A stretch of 64,000 nt of DNA, taken from Paenibacillus antarcticus (GTDB taxonomy: Bacteria > Bacillota > Bacilli > Paenibacillales > Paenibacillaceae). Numbering within the stretch: the first letter of the stretch is position 1; the number at the start of each line of letters is the position of its first letter. The notes below the pieces were generated by a model that saw only the letters and a list, made by a program, of their open reading frames with translations, was not told where the DNA came from and made no database searches. Location: assembly GCF_001637225.1 (NCBI RefSeq), contig NZ_LVJI01000018.1:250418-314417 (forward strand), read 5' to 3'. This document shows, piece by piece, positions 1 to 7,914 of the stretch. The translations under genes and the position numbers were made by a program.

Positions 1-516
1 GGTTCTAAATTGAACCTTTTTCGAATCTAAATTCAAACTAATCAGATACTTTAAAGTCAACCTTTCTTTTGCTGATGAAATTGAAGACTTGGGCATTACA
101 AATGATTTGTTACTTGATATGAATACCAGATAAAGATTTTTTGTTTCACTGACTTTTTTCACATCTGCCCACTTGATATTTCCATTGCTAGATTCCGATT
201 CAAAACGAAGGCCTAATTCATTAATTGTATACGTGTACTCTTGCTGCGCTAGGTTATCGCTTTGAAACGTCTTCTTTGAGTGACTCTTAATTCTAAATTT
301 AATTAAAAACCAGATAATAATACTCCCTATAAAATCAATAATTAGCATCGTTGCAATATTATTGCTTTTCTCTTGTTCGGTCAGAAATAAAATCACAAAC
401 ATTCCTACAAAAAATAACACAGTTAAATATATTCTTCTATTTTTGCTAAAAGAGTTATTATATTCAATTACATTTTCTAATTTGAGTTTTGTTTTAAATG
501 TTAGTTCACTAACCAA
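1..516 (-). CDS. YcxB-like membrane protein (3' end cut by window edge)
   Basis: The minus strand is open from a TTG at 516 to the left edge, giving at least 172 residues. An AGGGGG ribosome site lies 7 nt before the TTG. The protein starts LVSELTFKTKLKLENVIEY, has two hydrophobic stretches (about residues 28-44 and 54-70) separated by a short polar loop, then a soluble part with IKWADVKKVSETKNLYLVF and KSFVMPKSSIS. That layout (two helices, then a PH-like 'W..V....E....Y.......I.P' module) is typical of the YcxB-like family, whose function is unknown. No ATG precedes the TTG in a plausible position. The C-terminus lies outside the window. Family call is by pattern; no search was done. Confidence 0.7.
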   Translation of the reverse strand, partial: MVSELTFKTKLKLENVIEYNNSFSKNRRIYLTVLFFVGMFVILFLTEQEKSNNIATMLIIDFIGSIIIWFLIKFRIKSHSKKTFQSDNLAQQEYTYTINELGLRFESESSNGNIKWADVKKVSETKNLYLVFISSNKSFVMPKSSISSAKERLTLKYLISLNLDSKKVQFRT

Positions 517-554
517 TTAATTTCCCCCTAAGTGTTGATTATTCAAACTATAAT

Positions 555-752
555 TTATTGAGAAACTCCATTTACAGCATACTTCTTCATCTCGTCTAAT
601 CCATGTTTAATCTTTTCTAATATCTCTGTTTGTCTTTTATCAAATTCTTCTGTACTCAATACACCTTTTTCGTCTAACAATGTAACCATCGCCATATAAC
701 TGGCATCAGAAGTTGCGAGATGATTTGCAAGGACTTTAATTCTACTGTCCAA
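555..752 (-). CDS. small hypothetical protein, SHOCT-like C-terminal motif; may be the 3' part of a frame-shifted gene
   Basis: A 65-residue frame from a TTG at 752. The segment LLDEKGVLSTEEFDKR resembles the short C-terminal oligomerisation motif called SHOCT (L..L...G.I/LT.EEF...K). I see no ribosome site before the TTG. The same frame stays open upstream to a stop near position 860, with no ATG or GTG. It overlaps in the -1 frame the small membrane ORF at 812-982. Read together through a run of six T (minus strand, near 837-842) the two would give one protein of about 142 residues: two helices, then a cytoplasmic tail. So this is either a separate small gene with a poor start or the tail of a frame-shifted gene. 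Confidence 0.45.
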   Translation of the reverse strand: MDSRIKVLANHLATSDASYMAMVTLLDEKGVLSTEEFDKRQTEILEKIKHGLDEMKKYAVNGVSQ

Positions 753-811
753 ATCTTTAAATATCTCAGATGTGACACGATTAATAGCCTCAGCAAACTC
801 AGCTCTATTTG

Positions 812-982
812 CTAAATTCTTTGAATGTCTTGGATAAAAAACATGATTAATATTACAAGAAATGTGAAACTAATTGCAGATGGTAATGTCTCAACAAATG
901 AAGTACCTTTTTTTACGGCTATAATGAATGAAGACATAGTTGCAAAGCTTACTATAGCTAATATTATAAAGTAGACTAACAT
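812..982 (-). CDS. 56-residue two-helix membrane protein
   Basis: An ATG at 982 follows a good ribosome site (GAAGGTG, about 7 nt upstream). The product begins MLVYFIILAIVSFATM and is almost entirely two hydrophobic segments (about 2-23 and 35-51) joined by the charged loop KKGTSFVE, and ends IQDIQRI. No family is recognised. It overlaps the open frame feeding the next gene downstream (555-752) by about 45 nt in the -1 frame, which suggests translational coupling or a frameshifted single gene. Confidence 0.5.
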   Translation of the reverse strand: MLVYFIILAIVSFATMSSFIIAVKKGTSFVETLPSAISFTFLVILIMFFIQDIQRI

Positions 983-1171
983 TATAGCAACACCTTCGTT
1001 TCATTTTTGTTATTAACACATAATGATTCATTCTGAGTATTTTGCAGAGAAGGAATCGCTCTGTCATAGACAGACTCAACATTTATACCTACACTTGGAT
1101 TTTTAGAAAGTATGACCGACGTTAAAAGTTCCAATTACAGTAAACTTCTGCGCGCCTTAGTTACTACAACT

Positions 1172-1645
1172 CTATTCCAAGGTTATAGATTGATTAGATA
1201 ATAAAATCTCGTTCACTTTATCAACTTGCTCTGTCTCACTTACAATTAGCATGAGAATATGGCCTTCGAGCAATAATTCTTCATATTTCTGAGCATCTTC
1301 TTCTGGAATTCCACTCCCTACAAGTCCAACTACCAAATCATCCGTGTCAGAACCAATAGCTGCCCCCGCAAATTTGCGAGCTGCCGGACCTGAAGCGGCG
1401 ACTTCTACAGGGATAACATCCAATTCTGATACCAACCCTTTCACATAACCAAAAATACCTGAATTTCCATCCCCACCTTCCGGCTTCTTCACACCACTAT
1501 CCTTGCTAATACTTTCCAGATCTCTAATATCTATTGAGAGAACAGATATTTCTTTTTTCTCATGTAATCCTTCTTTTTTAAGATCCTCTACAGCCATTGA
1601 GGCATCCTGTTGGGTTGTAAATATACCAATACTTAATTTAGTCAT
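1172..1645 (-). CDS. general stress protein, YflT-like
   Basis: 157 residues. I place the start at the ATG at 1645 (MTKLSIGIF), because AGGAGTG stands 6 nt before it; the frame is open 14 codons further up without a better start. The N-terminal part (residues 1-45, 'IGIFTTQQDASMAVEDLKKEGL') has the alternating pattern of the YflT ferredoxin-like fold seen in general stress and heat-induced proteins of Bacillales. The middle is Gly-rich (GSDTDDLVVGLVGSGIPEEDA) and the end (EELLLEGHILMLIVSET) repeats the fold, as in cytoplasmic stress proteins of the 17M/low-temperature-induced kind. Monocistronic; the yraN terminator lies directly upstream. Biochemical role unknown. Confidence 0.7.
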   Translation of the reverse strand: MTKLSIGIFTTQQDASMAVEDLKKEGLHEKKEISVLSIDIRDLESISKDSGVKKPEGGDGNSGIFGYVKGLVSELDVIPVEVAASGPAARKFAGAAIGSDTDDLVVGLVGSGIPEEDAQKYEELLLEGHILMLIVSETEQVDKVNEILLSNQSITLE

Positions 1646-1708
1646 ATGTATCACTCCTAACTTTACTGCCTTATTACCCCTTCTCAATTTGGTATAAACG
1701 AATGCGTG

Positions 1709-1776
1709 AAAAAGAGCTGAACATCATGAGCTCTTATTCTTTAATTGCATAAAGAAGAGTTCTTGATGTTCAGCTC
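1709..1776 (-). terminator. terminator of the rbgA-yraN side of the operon
   Basis: Two 22-nt arms (1714-1735 and 1755-1776) pair with two mismatches around a 19-nt loop, and on the minus strand five T follow at 1713-1709. It lies 69 nt beyond the yraN stop, so it closes the long core operon before the stress gene. Confidence 0.8.
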
Positions 1777-1844
1777 ATCATCCACTTTTGGTTCAAAAAG
1801 AATTACCACAAATTTATTTGTATTAGCATGTATGAATATGACGG

Positions 1845-2246
1845 CTAAAATGCTTCCACGATGTGATCCAAACTTGATACAGGCATGTCAGTATTCAGAA
1901 GTACAGCAATAACATCAAAACGTAACCTCGTTGTTTCTAAATCGATCTGTTTATACAATAGATAGACCTCAGCCGTTTTGCGTACTTGAATCATTTTATG
2001 AGTATTTACGGACTCTGCCGGTGTGCCATACCTCGTGCTACCACTACGGCTACGCACCTCAACAAAGACTAAATAATCCTCTTTGCGAGCTACAATATCT
2101 AATTCTCCACTGCGGCAGCGCCAATTGCGATCTATAATTTCATATCCTTGATCTACTAAGTAAACGGTAGCTTGTTCTTCTGCCAATGCACCTTTTTGCT
2201 TACGGGTGTCCTTCTTACAGGTGTCCTTCTTACGCGGTTCTTCCAT
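1845..2246 (-). CDS. yraN: YraN family (UPF0102) nuclease-like protein
   Basis: 133 residues of the YraN/UPF0102 family, a small protein with the restriction-endonuclease fold whose cellular role is not settled. The core motifs are present: GALAEEQATVYL near the N-terminus, then GELDIVARKEDYLVFVEVRSR with the E-x-D...E-V-x-R metal-site pattern, and a C-terminal RLRFDVIAV. The N-terminus carries a short duplicated basic element (KKDT-C-KKDT). Its ATG overlaps the ylqH stop by one base (TGATG), so the two are translationally coupled. It is the last gene of the operon before the terminator at 1709-1776. Confidence 0.9.
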   Translation of the reverse strand: MEEPRKKDTCKKDTRKQKGALAEEQATVYLVDQGYEIIDRNWRCRSGELDIVARKEDYLVFVEVRSRSGSTRYGTPAESVNTHKMIQVRKTAEVYLLYKQIDLETTRLRFDVIAVLLNTDMPVSSLDHIVEAF

Positions 2247-2551
2247 CAGCTAGGCCTTCTTTCTTTGGCTAGCCCATCTGTACGATAGATATATGAAAGC
2301 ACTTCAGCCACAAGCTGATAAAGTTCAGCAGGAATCTGTTGATCTAGATCCAATTGAGATAGTACCTCCACTAAAGCTGCGTCTTCTTGGACAGGAATAC
2401 CATTTTCTTTCGCTTTCGCAAGAATGGTCTCTGCCAGTCTACCACTTCCTTTAGCTACTACGATTGGCGCTTCGGTCTCCCCTGGCGTATATTTCAAGGC
2501 GACAGCCTTTTTCATAGAAAGAGCTGCTTCATCTTTCGTCTTATCACTCAT
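2246..2551 (-). CDS. ylqH: FlhB C-terminal-domain-like protein YlqH
   Basis: 101 residues matching the cytoplasmic C-terminal part of the flagellar/type III export gate FlhB: AVALKYTPGETEAPIVVAKGSG, then AKENGIPVQED and IPAELYQLVAEVLSYIYR. In FlhB the autocleavage site NPTH stands just before 'AVALKY'; here the protein begins right there and lacks NPTH, so it corresponds to the post-cleavage fragment alone. There is no membrane domain. It overlaps ylqG by 4 nt (ATGA) and yraN by 1 nt. The same order (rnhB-ylqG-ylqH) is known in Bacillus subtilis. Function unproven. Confidence 0.85.
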   Translation of the reverse strand: MSDKTKDEAALSMKKAVALKYTPGETEAPIVVAKGSGRLAETILAKAKENGIPVQEDAALVEVLSQLDLDQQIPAELYQLVAEVLSYIYRTDGLAKERRPS

Positions 2552-4659
2552 ATCCGCATATCCACTCCTTTATAGGTAGGAGGAGTATATTCTGAGGTTA
2601 CACTGCCCTGTTTGCCATCCACTTCAGCGACATTAGGTATGGGTAGTGGTTCCGCCTTGAGACTTAACAGCTGATACCCAATTGAATGAATCGCTAGTGA
2701 GATTTCGTCACGACGATCTTCAATGAGGGATGTCATCCATTCATGATCATTATGAATTTTCAGACTGACGATTTTGTCGACGACTTGTACATCTACAAGT
2801 GTTGATCCTAGATGTTTCATATCTAGATCGAACCATAGACGGCAGTTAGATGCATCGAGTTCCCCTTTTTTCCCCCGACGAGCCTGAATGTGAACAGATG
2901 CAGTCTCTTGACCAACCTGACCATTTAAGGGAATAAACATCGTGACTTGAGCAAATGGCGCAGTACGATCTGTATTTAGTAAAAGTTGTTGTCCTGTCAT
3001 CTGTTGGACAAGTTGCTGTGCAGCTTCCCTAAGCGCGGGAGGCAGATCCGTCCTATCTAACATTTCAAGAAGAATTCCTTTTAGAGAATCATGCGCAGGC
3101 ATATCTGTACTATTGCCATTCCCACCCACTATAGGTAAGGTGGTAGCTACCTGAAGTATTGTATCCGATGTACCTTTGACAACATGTGCAAAAGATGCTC
3201 CTTGCGTGGACTGAGCAGCTTGCTCCTGAGTAGTCAAAGGCGCATTAGCAGTTGGTTTCGTACCCTGAGGCTGATTTGTTGGCTCGTCAATGCTTGATAG
3301 AGGCGCAGCATTACCTACGGCCGAAGCCGCCTGCGGTTGCGGCACTGGCACAGCTGCAGCCGTGTTACCTAGCGGCACGTTCCCTGCCGCGGCTGTACCC
3401 TGCGGTGCTTGTTGCGCTTGCGGCGTTGCACCGCCGCGCACGGCCTGTTGCTCGTGCTCCGCACCGAGCAACTTCAACATGCGCCCTACCCAAGGTTCTT
3501 CACCTTGGGAAGGCGCAAGCTGTTGCGAAGCACCTGCGGGTGCTTCGCCCAGAGGTACCGCCGTCTGCGTAGCCGGCGGCACCATGGCTGCTGTCCCTCC
3601 GGGTGCAGCAGCCGTTGCACTTGCCGGCGGTGTTACGACGCCGGCTAAAGAAGCCACTGGCACAGCTACGCCAGTGGTATTGCCGCTGCCACTTGGCGAA
3701 GCCGTGGCGGGTAGAACTACGGCCATCGCGCTCTGCGACGGCTGATTAGGCAGCTGCGTACTATGCAGCTGCTGAAGCACGCCTTGCAGCTTCGCTAGAA
3801 GCGGCTGAAGGGGTGAAGGTCCGCCGCTTGAAGCTGCAGTTCCAGATGCAATCCCCAGCGGTATAGCACCCTTCCCAACCGTTTCATTTGACACCATCCC
3901 TGTCAATGCCTGCGTACCTTGAGATCCTTGTTGAACTTGCGCTCCTACCAAATTCCCTGTTTTACCAACCGTGTCTTGCGTGCCGGTTGCTCCTGACACT
4001 TGCGTTGTTCCTGCACCTACTTGCGAATCTACCATTCCTTTTGATGGTAATAATTCTCCTTCTTGCTTAGCTAACAAGGTAAGCTGCTCGCTAAGTCCGG
4101 ATAACAATTGATGTAATGGAGGCCCGAAGACAGCTTGTTGTAAACCTCTTACACTCTCACCGGTCATAGGTAACCCACGCTGAAATGCGATTGCAGCAGA
4201 CTGAAGCCATTGCTCGGGCGGAACACCCGCAGGCTTCTCCATCAGAATCGCTTTAAATATCGTAGCATTCTCCTTCGTTAACGGCACACCACTGGCCTGT
4301 AGTGTTTGAATCATTTCACGGTTCACTTTCGTATCTGTCAAACCTACTGCGCTTAACACCTCGCCCATAGATTTGGCAGTTAACGACGTATATGGAGATT
4401 CACTTAGAGGTTTTAGTACCATCATGCCACTATCATCTGGAGGTTGCACTTGCATCATAGTAGCTTGTCCCTGTTGTAGAGGTGTCTCTAATTTAGCATG
4501 CACTTTGACGCCCTGAATCTGGATTTCAGCTTCTTGACCATCGTCAGAGACACTAAGAACTACGCCACGTACCACCTGACCCGTCTTGACATCTAATTGC
4601 TTAACATCCCCAGCTTTGCTGTCACCCAGCAAACCACGGATTAATGATCCGATGTTCAC
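2548..4659 (-). CDS. ylqG: YlqG, large protein with FliK-like C-terminus
   Basis: 703 residues from a GTG at 4659 with GGAGG 8 nt before it. Residues 1-110 form an ordered N-terminal domain (RGVVLSVSDDGQEAEIQIQG). A long low-complexity middle (about 200-520) is rich in Ala, Gln, Pro, Thr and Gly. The C-terminal 190 residues (VTMFIPLNGQ, SCRLWFDLDMKHLG-like, VVDKIVSLKIHND, LIEDRRDEISLAIHSIGYQL) look like the hook-length-control (FliK) C-terminal domain. It precedes the FlhB-C-like ylqH with 4-nt overlap, which mirrors the FliK-FlhB partnership of flagellar export although no flagellar genes are here. The middle is clearly GC-richer than its surroundings, which explains the long antisense open frames there. 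Confidence 0.8.
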   Translation of the reverse strand: MNIGSLIRGLLGDSKAGDVKQLDVKTGQVVRGVVLSVSDDGQEAEIQIQGVKVHAKLETPLQQGQATMMQVQPPDDSGMMVLKPLSESPYTSLTAKSMGEVLSAVGLTDTKVNREMIQTLQASGVPLTKENATIFKAILMEKPAGVPPEQWLQSAAIAFQRGLPMTGESVRGLQQAVFGPPLHQLLSGLSEQLTLLAKQEGELLPSKGMVDSQVGAGTTQVSGATGTQDTVGKTGNLVGAQVQQGSQGTQALTGMVSNETVGKGAIPLGIASGTAASSGGPSPLQPLLAKLQGVLQQLHSTQLPNQPSQSAMAVVLPATASPSGSGNTTGVAVPVASLAGVVTPPASATAAAPGGTAAMVPPATQTAVPLGEAPAGASQQLAPSQGEEPWVGRMLKLLGAEHEQQAVRGGATPQAQQAPQGTAAAGNVPLGNTAAAVPVPQPQAASAVGNAAPLSSIDEPTNQPQGTKPTANAPLTTQEQAAQSTQGASFAHVVKGTSDTILQVATTLPIVGGNGNSTDMPAHDSLKGILLEMLDRTDLPPALREAAQQLVQQMTGQQLLLNTDRTAPFAQVTMFIPLNGQVGQETASVHIQARRGKKGELDASNCRLWFDLDMKHLGSTLVDVQVVDKIVSLKIHNDHEWMTSLIEDRRDEISLAIHSIGYQLLSLKAEPLPIPNVAEVDGKQGSVTSEYTPPTYKGVDMRI

Positions 4660-4735
4660 AGTTCTTCCTCCGTTTTCAAATCGCTCTTTCTCTTTTTATC
4701 GGCGCTAGACTCCATTCGCTTAAGCACTTCTTTTT

Positions 4736-5380
4736 TTAGAACAATGTCTGCTGCTCAGCTTCAAGATTTTTGAGGAAGCTACGACGATGCATCGGTGTTG
4801 CTCCCAAATCCGTTATTTGCGCTCTATGTAACTTCGTTGCATACCCTTTGTGTAAGGATATGCCGTATTCAGGATACATCGCTTCCCATGCACCTTCACA
4901 CAATCGATCACGTGTAACCTTTGCAATAATAGAAGCTGCTGCGATGGATTGGCTGTTAGCATCCCCTTTAATAATAGATAGCTGAGGTACATCAGAATCT
5001 ACCTTTTCTGCATCTACAAGTAGAAAGTTAGGTGCAACCGATAAGTCGTCTAGCGCTCTTTTCATAGCAAGTCTTGATGCCTGCTTGATATTAATCCGAT
5101 CTATAGTAGCCGCATCCGCATATCCCACACTCACTGATATCGCCTGCTCCATGATGACATCATATAACGCATCACGTTTCTTCGCGCTTAATTTCTTAGA
5201 ATCATTAACACCTTCTATAAGGAGACCTTGCGGAAGGATTACAGCAGCTGCTATCACATCACCAAATAGACATCCCCGTCCCACTTCATCTATACCTGCA
5301 ATATGTTGATAGGATTGCTCCCAATAATATGCTTCATGTTTCAGCAAATCTACCACTTCTATATCACTCATTCTCTTCAC
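4736..5380 (-). CDS. rnhB: ribonuclease HII
   Basis: RNase HII cuts the RNA strand of RNA-DNA hybrids and removes single misincorporated ribonucleotides. 214 residues from a GTG at 5380 (GGAAGG close upstream); an ATG three codons later (5371) is a possible alternative. Catalytic residues are visible: the Asp-Glu pair in GIDEVGRG, the Asp of LLVDAEK, and the Asp of AKVTRD. NDSKKLSAKKR and GISLHKGYAT are further family blocks. The usual GRGPL reads GRGCL. It is shorter than the B. subtilis enzyme because the N-terminal extension is largely missing. A terminator at 5465-5491 separates it from rbgA. Confidence 0.93.
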   Translation of the reverse strand: MKRMSDIEVVDLLKHEAYYWEQSYQHIAGIDEVGRGCLFGDVIAAAVILPQGLLIEGVNDSKKLSAKKRDALYDVIMEQAISVSVGYADAATIDRINIKQASRLAMKRALDDLSVAPNFLLVDAEKVDSDVPQLSIIKGDANSQSIAAASIIAKVTRDRLCEGAWEAMYPEYGISLHKGYATKLHRAQITDLGATPMHRRSFLKNLEAEQQTLF

Positions 5381-5464
5381 ACAATCCTTCCGTACATATC
5401 TTGCATCAATCTGTACATTTATTTCAGATCATCTTAACATATTCTCTTATCCTATATTTCAATA

Positions 5465-5491
5465 ATAAAAAAACCACCGAAGAATCGGTGG
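5465..5491 (-). terminator. terminator after rbgA
   Basis: CCACCGA / TCGGTGG stem with a 4-nt loop (5474-5491), followed on the minus strand by a run of T broken by few other bases. It lies 19 nt beyond the rbgA stop. Confidence 0.8.
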
Positions 5492-5509
5492 CTTCAAACC
5501 TCTTATTTA

Positions 5510-6376
5510 TTAATAAGGTGCTTCCATTGAGAAACGGCCTAATTTACCAGCCCGGAGCTCCCGCAGTAACGTCCCACAAGCTTTCTCCAAGTCAACTCTT
5601 CCGCCACTAATGATACAACCACGTCTACGACCAACCTCTTCCATAATCGCGATAATTTCATCAGGATTCTCGAAATCTGTTGGTTGATCACATTGAAGAT
5701 CAAAACGTTCTTTGAATGGAGGCCAATAGTATTTCGCAAGATATTTGATCCCGAAAAAGGCTACATCCTCTGTATTGAGAGTTTCTGCCTTAATCGCTCC
5801 AGTTACCGCTAGCCGATAACCTACATTCATATCTTCGAACTTAGGCCACAGAATCCCTGGTGTATCCAGCAATTCCATTTCTTTGCTTACTTTAATCCAT
5901 TGTTGACCTTTGGTCACACCAGGACGGTCACCCGTTAGGGCAACAGCCCGTCCAGCAAGCTTATTGATCAATGTGGATTTACCTACGTTTGGAATACCCA
6001 CAATCAATGCGCGAATAGCTCTTGGATTCATACCTTTAGAAATTTGCTTGTCAATCTTAGCTTTCATCAGCAATTTAAGCTGCGTTGGAATTTCCTTCAT
6101 ACCCGTCCCAGTAGATGCATCCACAGGGAAAGCTATATGTCCTTCTCTTTTAAAATAAGCTAACCATTCTCTCGTCACTTCCGCATCCGCTAAATCCGCT
6201 TTATTCAAAATGATAAGCCGAGGTTTGTCCCCGAGAATCTCATCAATCATCGGATTGCGGCTTGAAAGTGGAAGACGAGCGTCAACCAACTCAATGACTG
6301 CATCAATCAGCTTTAATTGATCTTGAATTTGGCGGCGAGCTCTAGTCATATGACCAGGGAACCACTGAATCGTCAC
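5510..6376 (-). CDS. rbgA: ribosome biogenesis GTPase RbgA (YlqF)
   Basis: Circularly permuted GTPase needed for late 50S subunit assembly. 288 residues. The GTG at 6376 is preferred (V/MTIQWFPGHM, as in B. subtilis) because GAGGTG lies 6 nt before it; GTG and ATG codons 2-3 codons upstream fall inside or next to the ribosome site. The motifs come in the permuted order: G4 LNKAD (about 56), then G1 GIPNVGKST (about 128), G2 region, and G3 DTPG (about 171), and the C-terminal ANTAR-like helical part follows. PGHM near the N-terminus and DRPGVTKGQQW are family hallmarks. Confidence 0.95.
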   Translation of the reverse strand: MTIQWFPGHMTRARRQIQDQLKLIDAVIELVDARLPLSSRNPMIDEILGDKPRLIILNKADLADAEVTREWLAYFKREGHIAFPVDASTGTGMKEIPTQLKLLMKAKIDKQISKGMNPRAIRALIVGIPNVGKSTLINKLAGRAVALTGDRPGVTKGQQWIKVSKEMELLDTPGILWPKFEDMNVGYRLAVTGAIKAETLNTEDVAFFGIKYLAKYYWPPFKERFDLQCDQPTDFENPDEIIAIMEEVGRRRGCIISGGRVDLEKACGTLLRELRAGKLGRFSMEAPY

Positions 6377-6426
6377 CGTCATCACCTCTTCTTCTTTACC
6401 ACACTAATCCATAACCTTCATGGGGT

Positions 6427-7056
6427 TTAATGGTTGATCCATTCCATATCTTTCACTGGCCAGAAAATCACATCCGCGCGGCCTACAATATCACCAAGTG
6501 GAACATAGCCAATCATTCGACTATCCGTACTATCTGAACGGTTATCTCCCATCACAAAAATATGTCCTTCAGGCACTTTACCATCTGGGAAACTTTCGTT
6601 AGGGAAATCTTTATTGTTATAAGTCATGTTTTCTTTGTGTCTGTTGTCAATTTCATCTTGTATGTAGGGCTCTTTTATAGGTTCCCCGTTTACGTAAACG
6701 GTATCCCCTTCCACCTTAACTGTGTCTCCAGCGACGCCAATCACTCGCTTAATGAAATCCCTACCTTCGGAAGGAACATGGAAGACAATGACTTCGCCCT
6801 TCTCAGGCTTGCGAATATCATACAAAATTTCGTTCACTATTAGACGTTCTCCCGTATGAAAGTTAGGCTTCATAGAAGGTCCATCTACAATAAATGGTTT
6901 AAAAAGAAGCCAACGAATAAGCACAACTAGGATCACAGCGATCACAATGGCCTTAATCCATTCCACAATTTCATTATTTCCTTTTTTCGCTGGTTTATCA
7001 TCATGCTCTTTTAATTCAGCTACATCTGGCTGAACTCCTAAGTCCTGCTGCATCAT
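6427..7056 (-). CDS. lepB: signal peptidase I
   Basis: Type I signal peptidase that removes signal peptides at the outer face of the membrane. 209 residues with one N-terminal membrane segment (about 32-52, IKAIVIAVILVVLIRWLLF). The catalytic Ser is S61 in DGPSMKPNF and the general-base Lys is K103 in RDFIKRVIG. GHIFVMGDNRSDSTDSR is the conserved late block. Starts with a double ATG behind GAGGGCGATGA. Same position as in the Bacillus rplS-lepB-rbgA order. Two hairpins upstream separate it from rplS, so it may have its own promoter. Confidence 0.95.
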   Translation of the reverse strand: MMQQDLGVQPDVAELKEHDDKPAKKGNNEIVEWIKAIVIAVILVVLIRWLLFKPFIVDGPSMKPNFHTGERLIVNEILYDIRKPEKGEVIVFHVPSEGRDFIKRVIGVAGDTVKVEGDTVYVNGEPIKEPYIQDEIDNRHKENMTYNNKDFPNESFPDGKVPEGHIFVMGDNRSDSTDSRMIGYVPLGDIVGRADVIFWPVKDMEWINH

Positions 7057-7127
7057 TCATCGCCCTCTCTGAACCTAATGAAATGCAAATGGATAAAGAA
7101 TATAAACCCTTTTTTTTGGTATTTAAG

Positions 7128-7153
7128 AAAAGAAAAGCTCCTTAACGGAGCTT
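7128..7153 (-). terminator. second terminator downstream of rplS
   Basis: AAGCTCC / GGAGCTT stem (7135-7153) with a 5-nt loop, then a T-rich tail on the minus strand. It stands between rplS and lepB, about 80 nt ahead of the lepB start. Confidence 0.65.
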
Positions 7154-7208
7154 AATCACCTACTAAATATAGGCATCATTCATCCATATGCCCTATTTAT
7201 CCTAAAAC

Positions 7209-7235
7209 GAAAGGGACTTGAAATCAAGCCCCTTA
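7209..7235 (-). terminator. terminator of rplS
   Basis: On the minus strand AAGGGGCTTGA pairs with TCAAGTCCCTTT, followed by TCGTTTT. It begins 15 nt beyond the rplS stop. Confidence 0.75.
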
Positions 7236-7249
7236 ACGTTGTCCGCTTT

Positions 7250-7594
7250 TTAACGGCGAATTTCTTTAATTCTTGCTGCTTTACCGCGTAGATCACGAAG
7301 ATAGAAGAGTTTAGCACGACGCACTTTACCGCGACGAGTCACTTCAATACTCTCGAGTTTAGGCGAGTTAAGCGGAAAAGTTCTTTCCACACCAACACCG
7401 TAAGAGATTTTACGTACTGTAAAAGTCTCACCGATTCCGCCGCCACGACGCTGAATTACAACACCTTCGAACAATTGGACGCGCTCACGTGTTCCCTCGA
7501 TAACTTTTACATTTACTTTCAAAGTATCTCCAGGGCGAAAGTTTGGCAAATCTGTGCGAAGTTGATCTTGAGTAATCGCTTGTAGGATATTCAT
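7250..7594 (-). CDS. rplS: 50S ribosomal protein L19
   Basis: 114 residues, the normal L19 length. The ATG at 7594 ([12 protein letters not shown]) follows AAGGAGGG; the seven codons upstream in the same frame are just the ribosome site read through. Conserved blocks: [48 protein letters not shown] and [12 protein letters not shown]19 sits at the 30S-50S interface. The gene has its own promoter (7700-7729) and a leader of about 100 nt. Confidence 0.97.
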   Translation of the reverse strand: MNILQAITQDQLRTDLPNFRPGDTLKVNVKVIEGTRERVQLFEGVVIQRRGGGIGETFTVRKISYGVGVERTFPLNSPKLESIEVTRRGKVRRAKLFYLRDLRGKAARIKEIRR

Positions 7595-7693
7595 TTTAGA
7601 ATTCCCTCCTTCCATACAGGCGTTCTTGCCTCTTCCAAAGAAATGATATTCTCCTTCATTATCGACAGAGGACCACCGTATTCATACACAACA
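7595..7693 (-). promoter_or_regulatory. rplS 5' leader, possible L19 autoregulatory leader RNA
   Basis: About 100 nt separate the predicted transcription start from the rplS ATG. A leader element is known upstream of rplS in low-GC Gram-positives (L19 leader). I cannot check the consensus fold here, so this is placement by position. The rest of the gap up to 7914 holds the promoter at 7700-7729, AT-rich sequence and the M20 terminator. Confidence 0.35.
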
Positions 7694-7699
7694 GGAGTA

Positions 7700-7729
7700 A
7701 TTATAACATAGGTCTCTATCTGCTTGCAA
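7700..7729 (-). promoter_or_regulatory. sigma-A type promoter of rplS
   Basis: Minus strand TTGCAA (7729-7724) and TATAAT (7705-7700) are 18 nt apart. Positioned about 100 nt before the rplS start. Confidence 0.6.
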
Positions 7730-7846
7730 GAAATTTTGCATTCTAGCAATATAGTAAAATTTAACATAGGTTCTTATTAAATTCTTATAAACTCACACGA
7801 GCTTCTTTAACAAATGGTGGATAGACTAAAATAAATACTACATAAG

Positions 7847-7896
7847 AAAGCCACCAAAGATCGATGTTAAAAACACATCAGATCCCGGTGGCTTTT
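7847..7896 (-). terminator. terminator after the M20 dipeptidase
   Basis: AAAGCCACC (7847-7855) pairs with GGTGGCTTT (7887-7895), with an internal partial stem. A TTTT-containing tail is present on the plus-strand side and a TTCTTA tail on the minus strand. It lies 19 nt past the M20 gene stop and cuts it off from rplS. Confidence 0.7.
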
Positions 7897-7914
7897 ACAA
7901 TTCTGTATTTGCTC

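Noticed and set aside
891..1082. 63-codon minus-strand frame rich in Tyr, Cys and Lys
   Set aside because: No ribosome site; overlaps in another frame the better two-helix ORF at 812-982.
1714..1776. Long inverted repeat as a possible mobile element end
   Set aside because: Five T follow on the minus strand and it lies just behind yraN, so a terminator explains it.
3290..3745. Plus-strand open frame of 151 codons rich in Cys and Ala
   Set aside because: It lies antisense to the GC-rich linker of ylqG, has no ribosome site and no sensible protein pattern.
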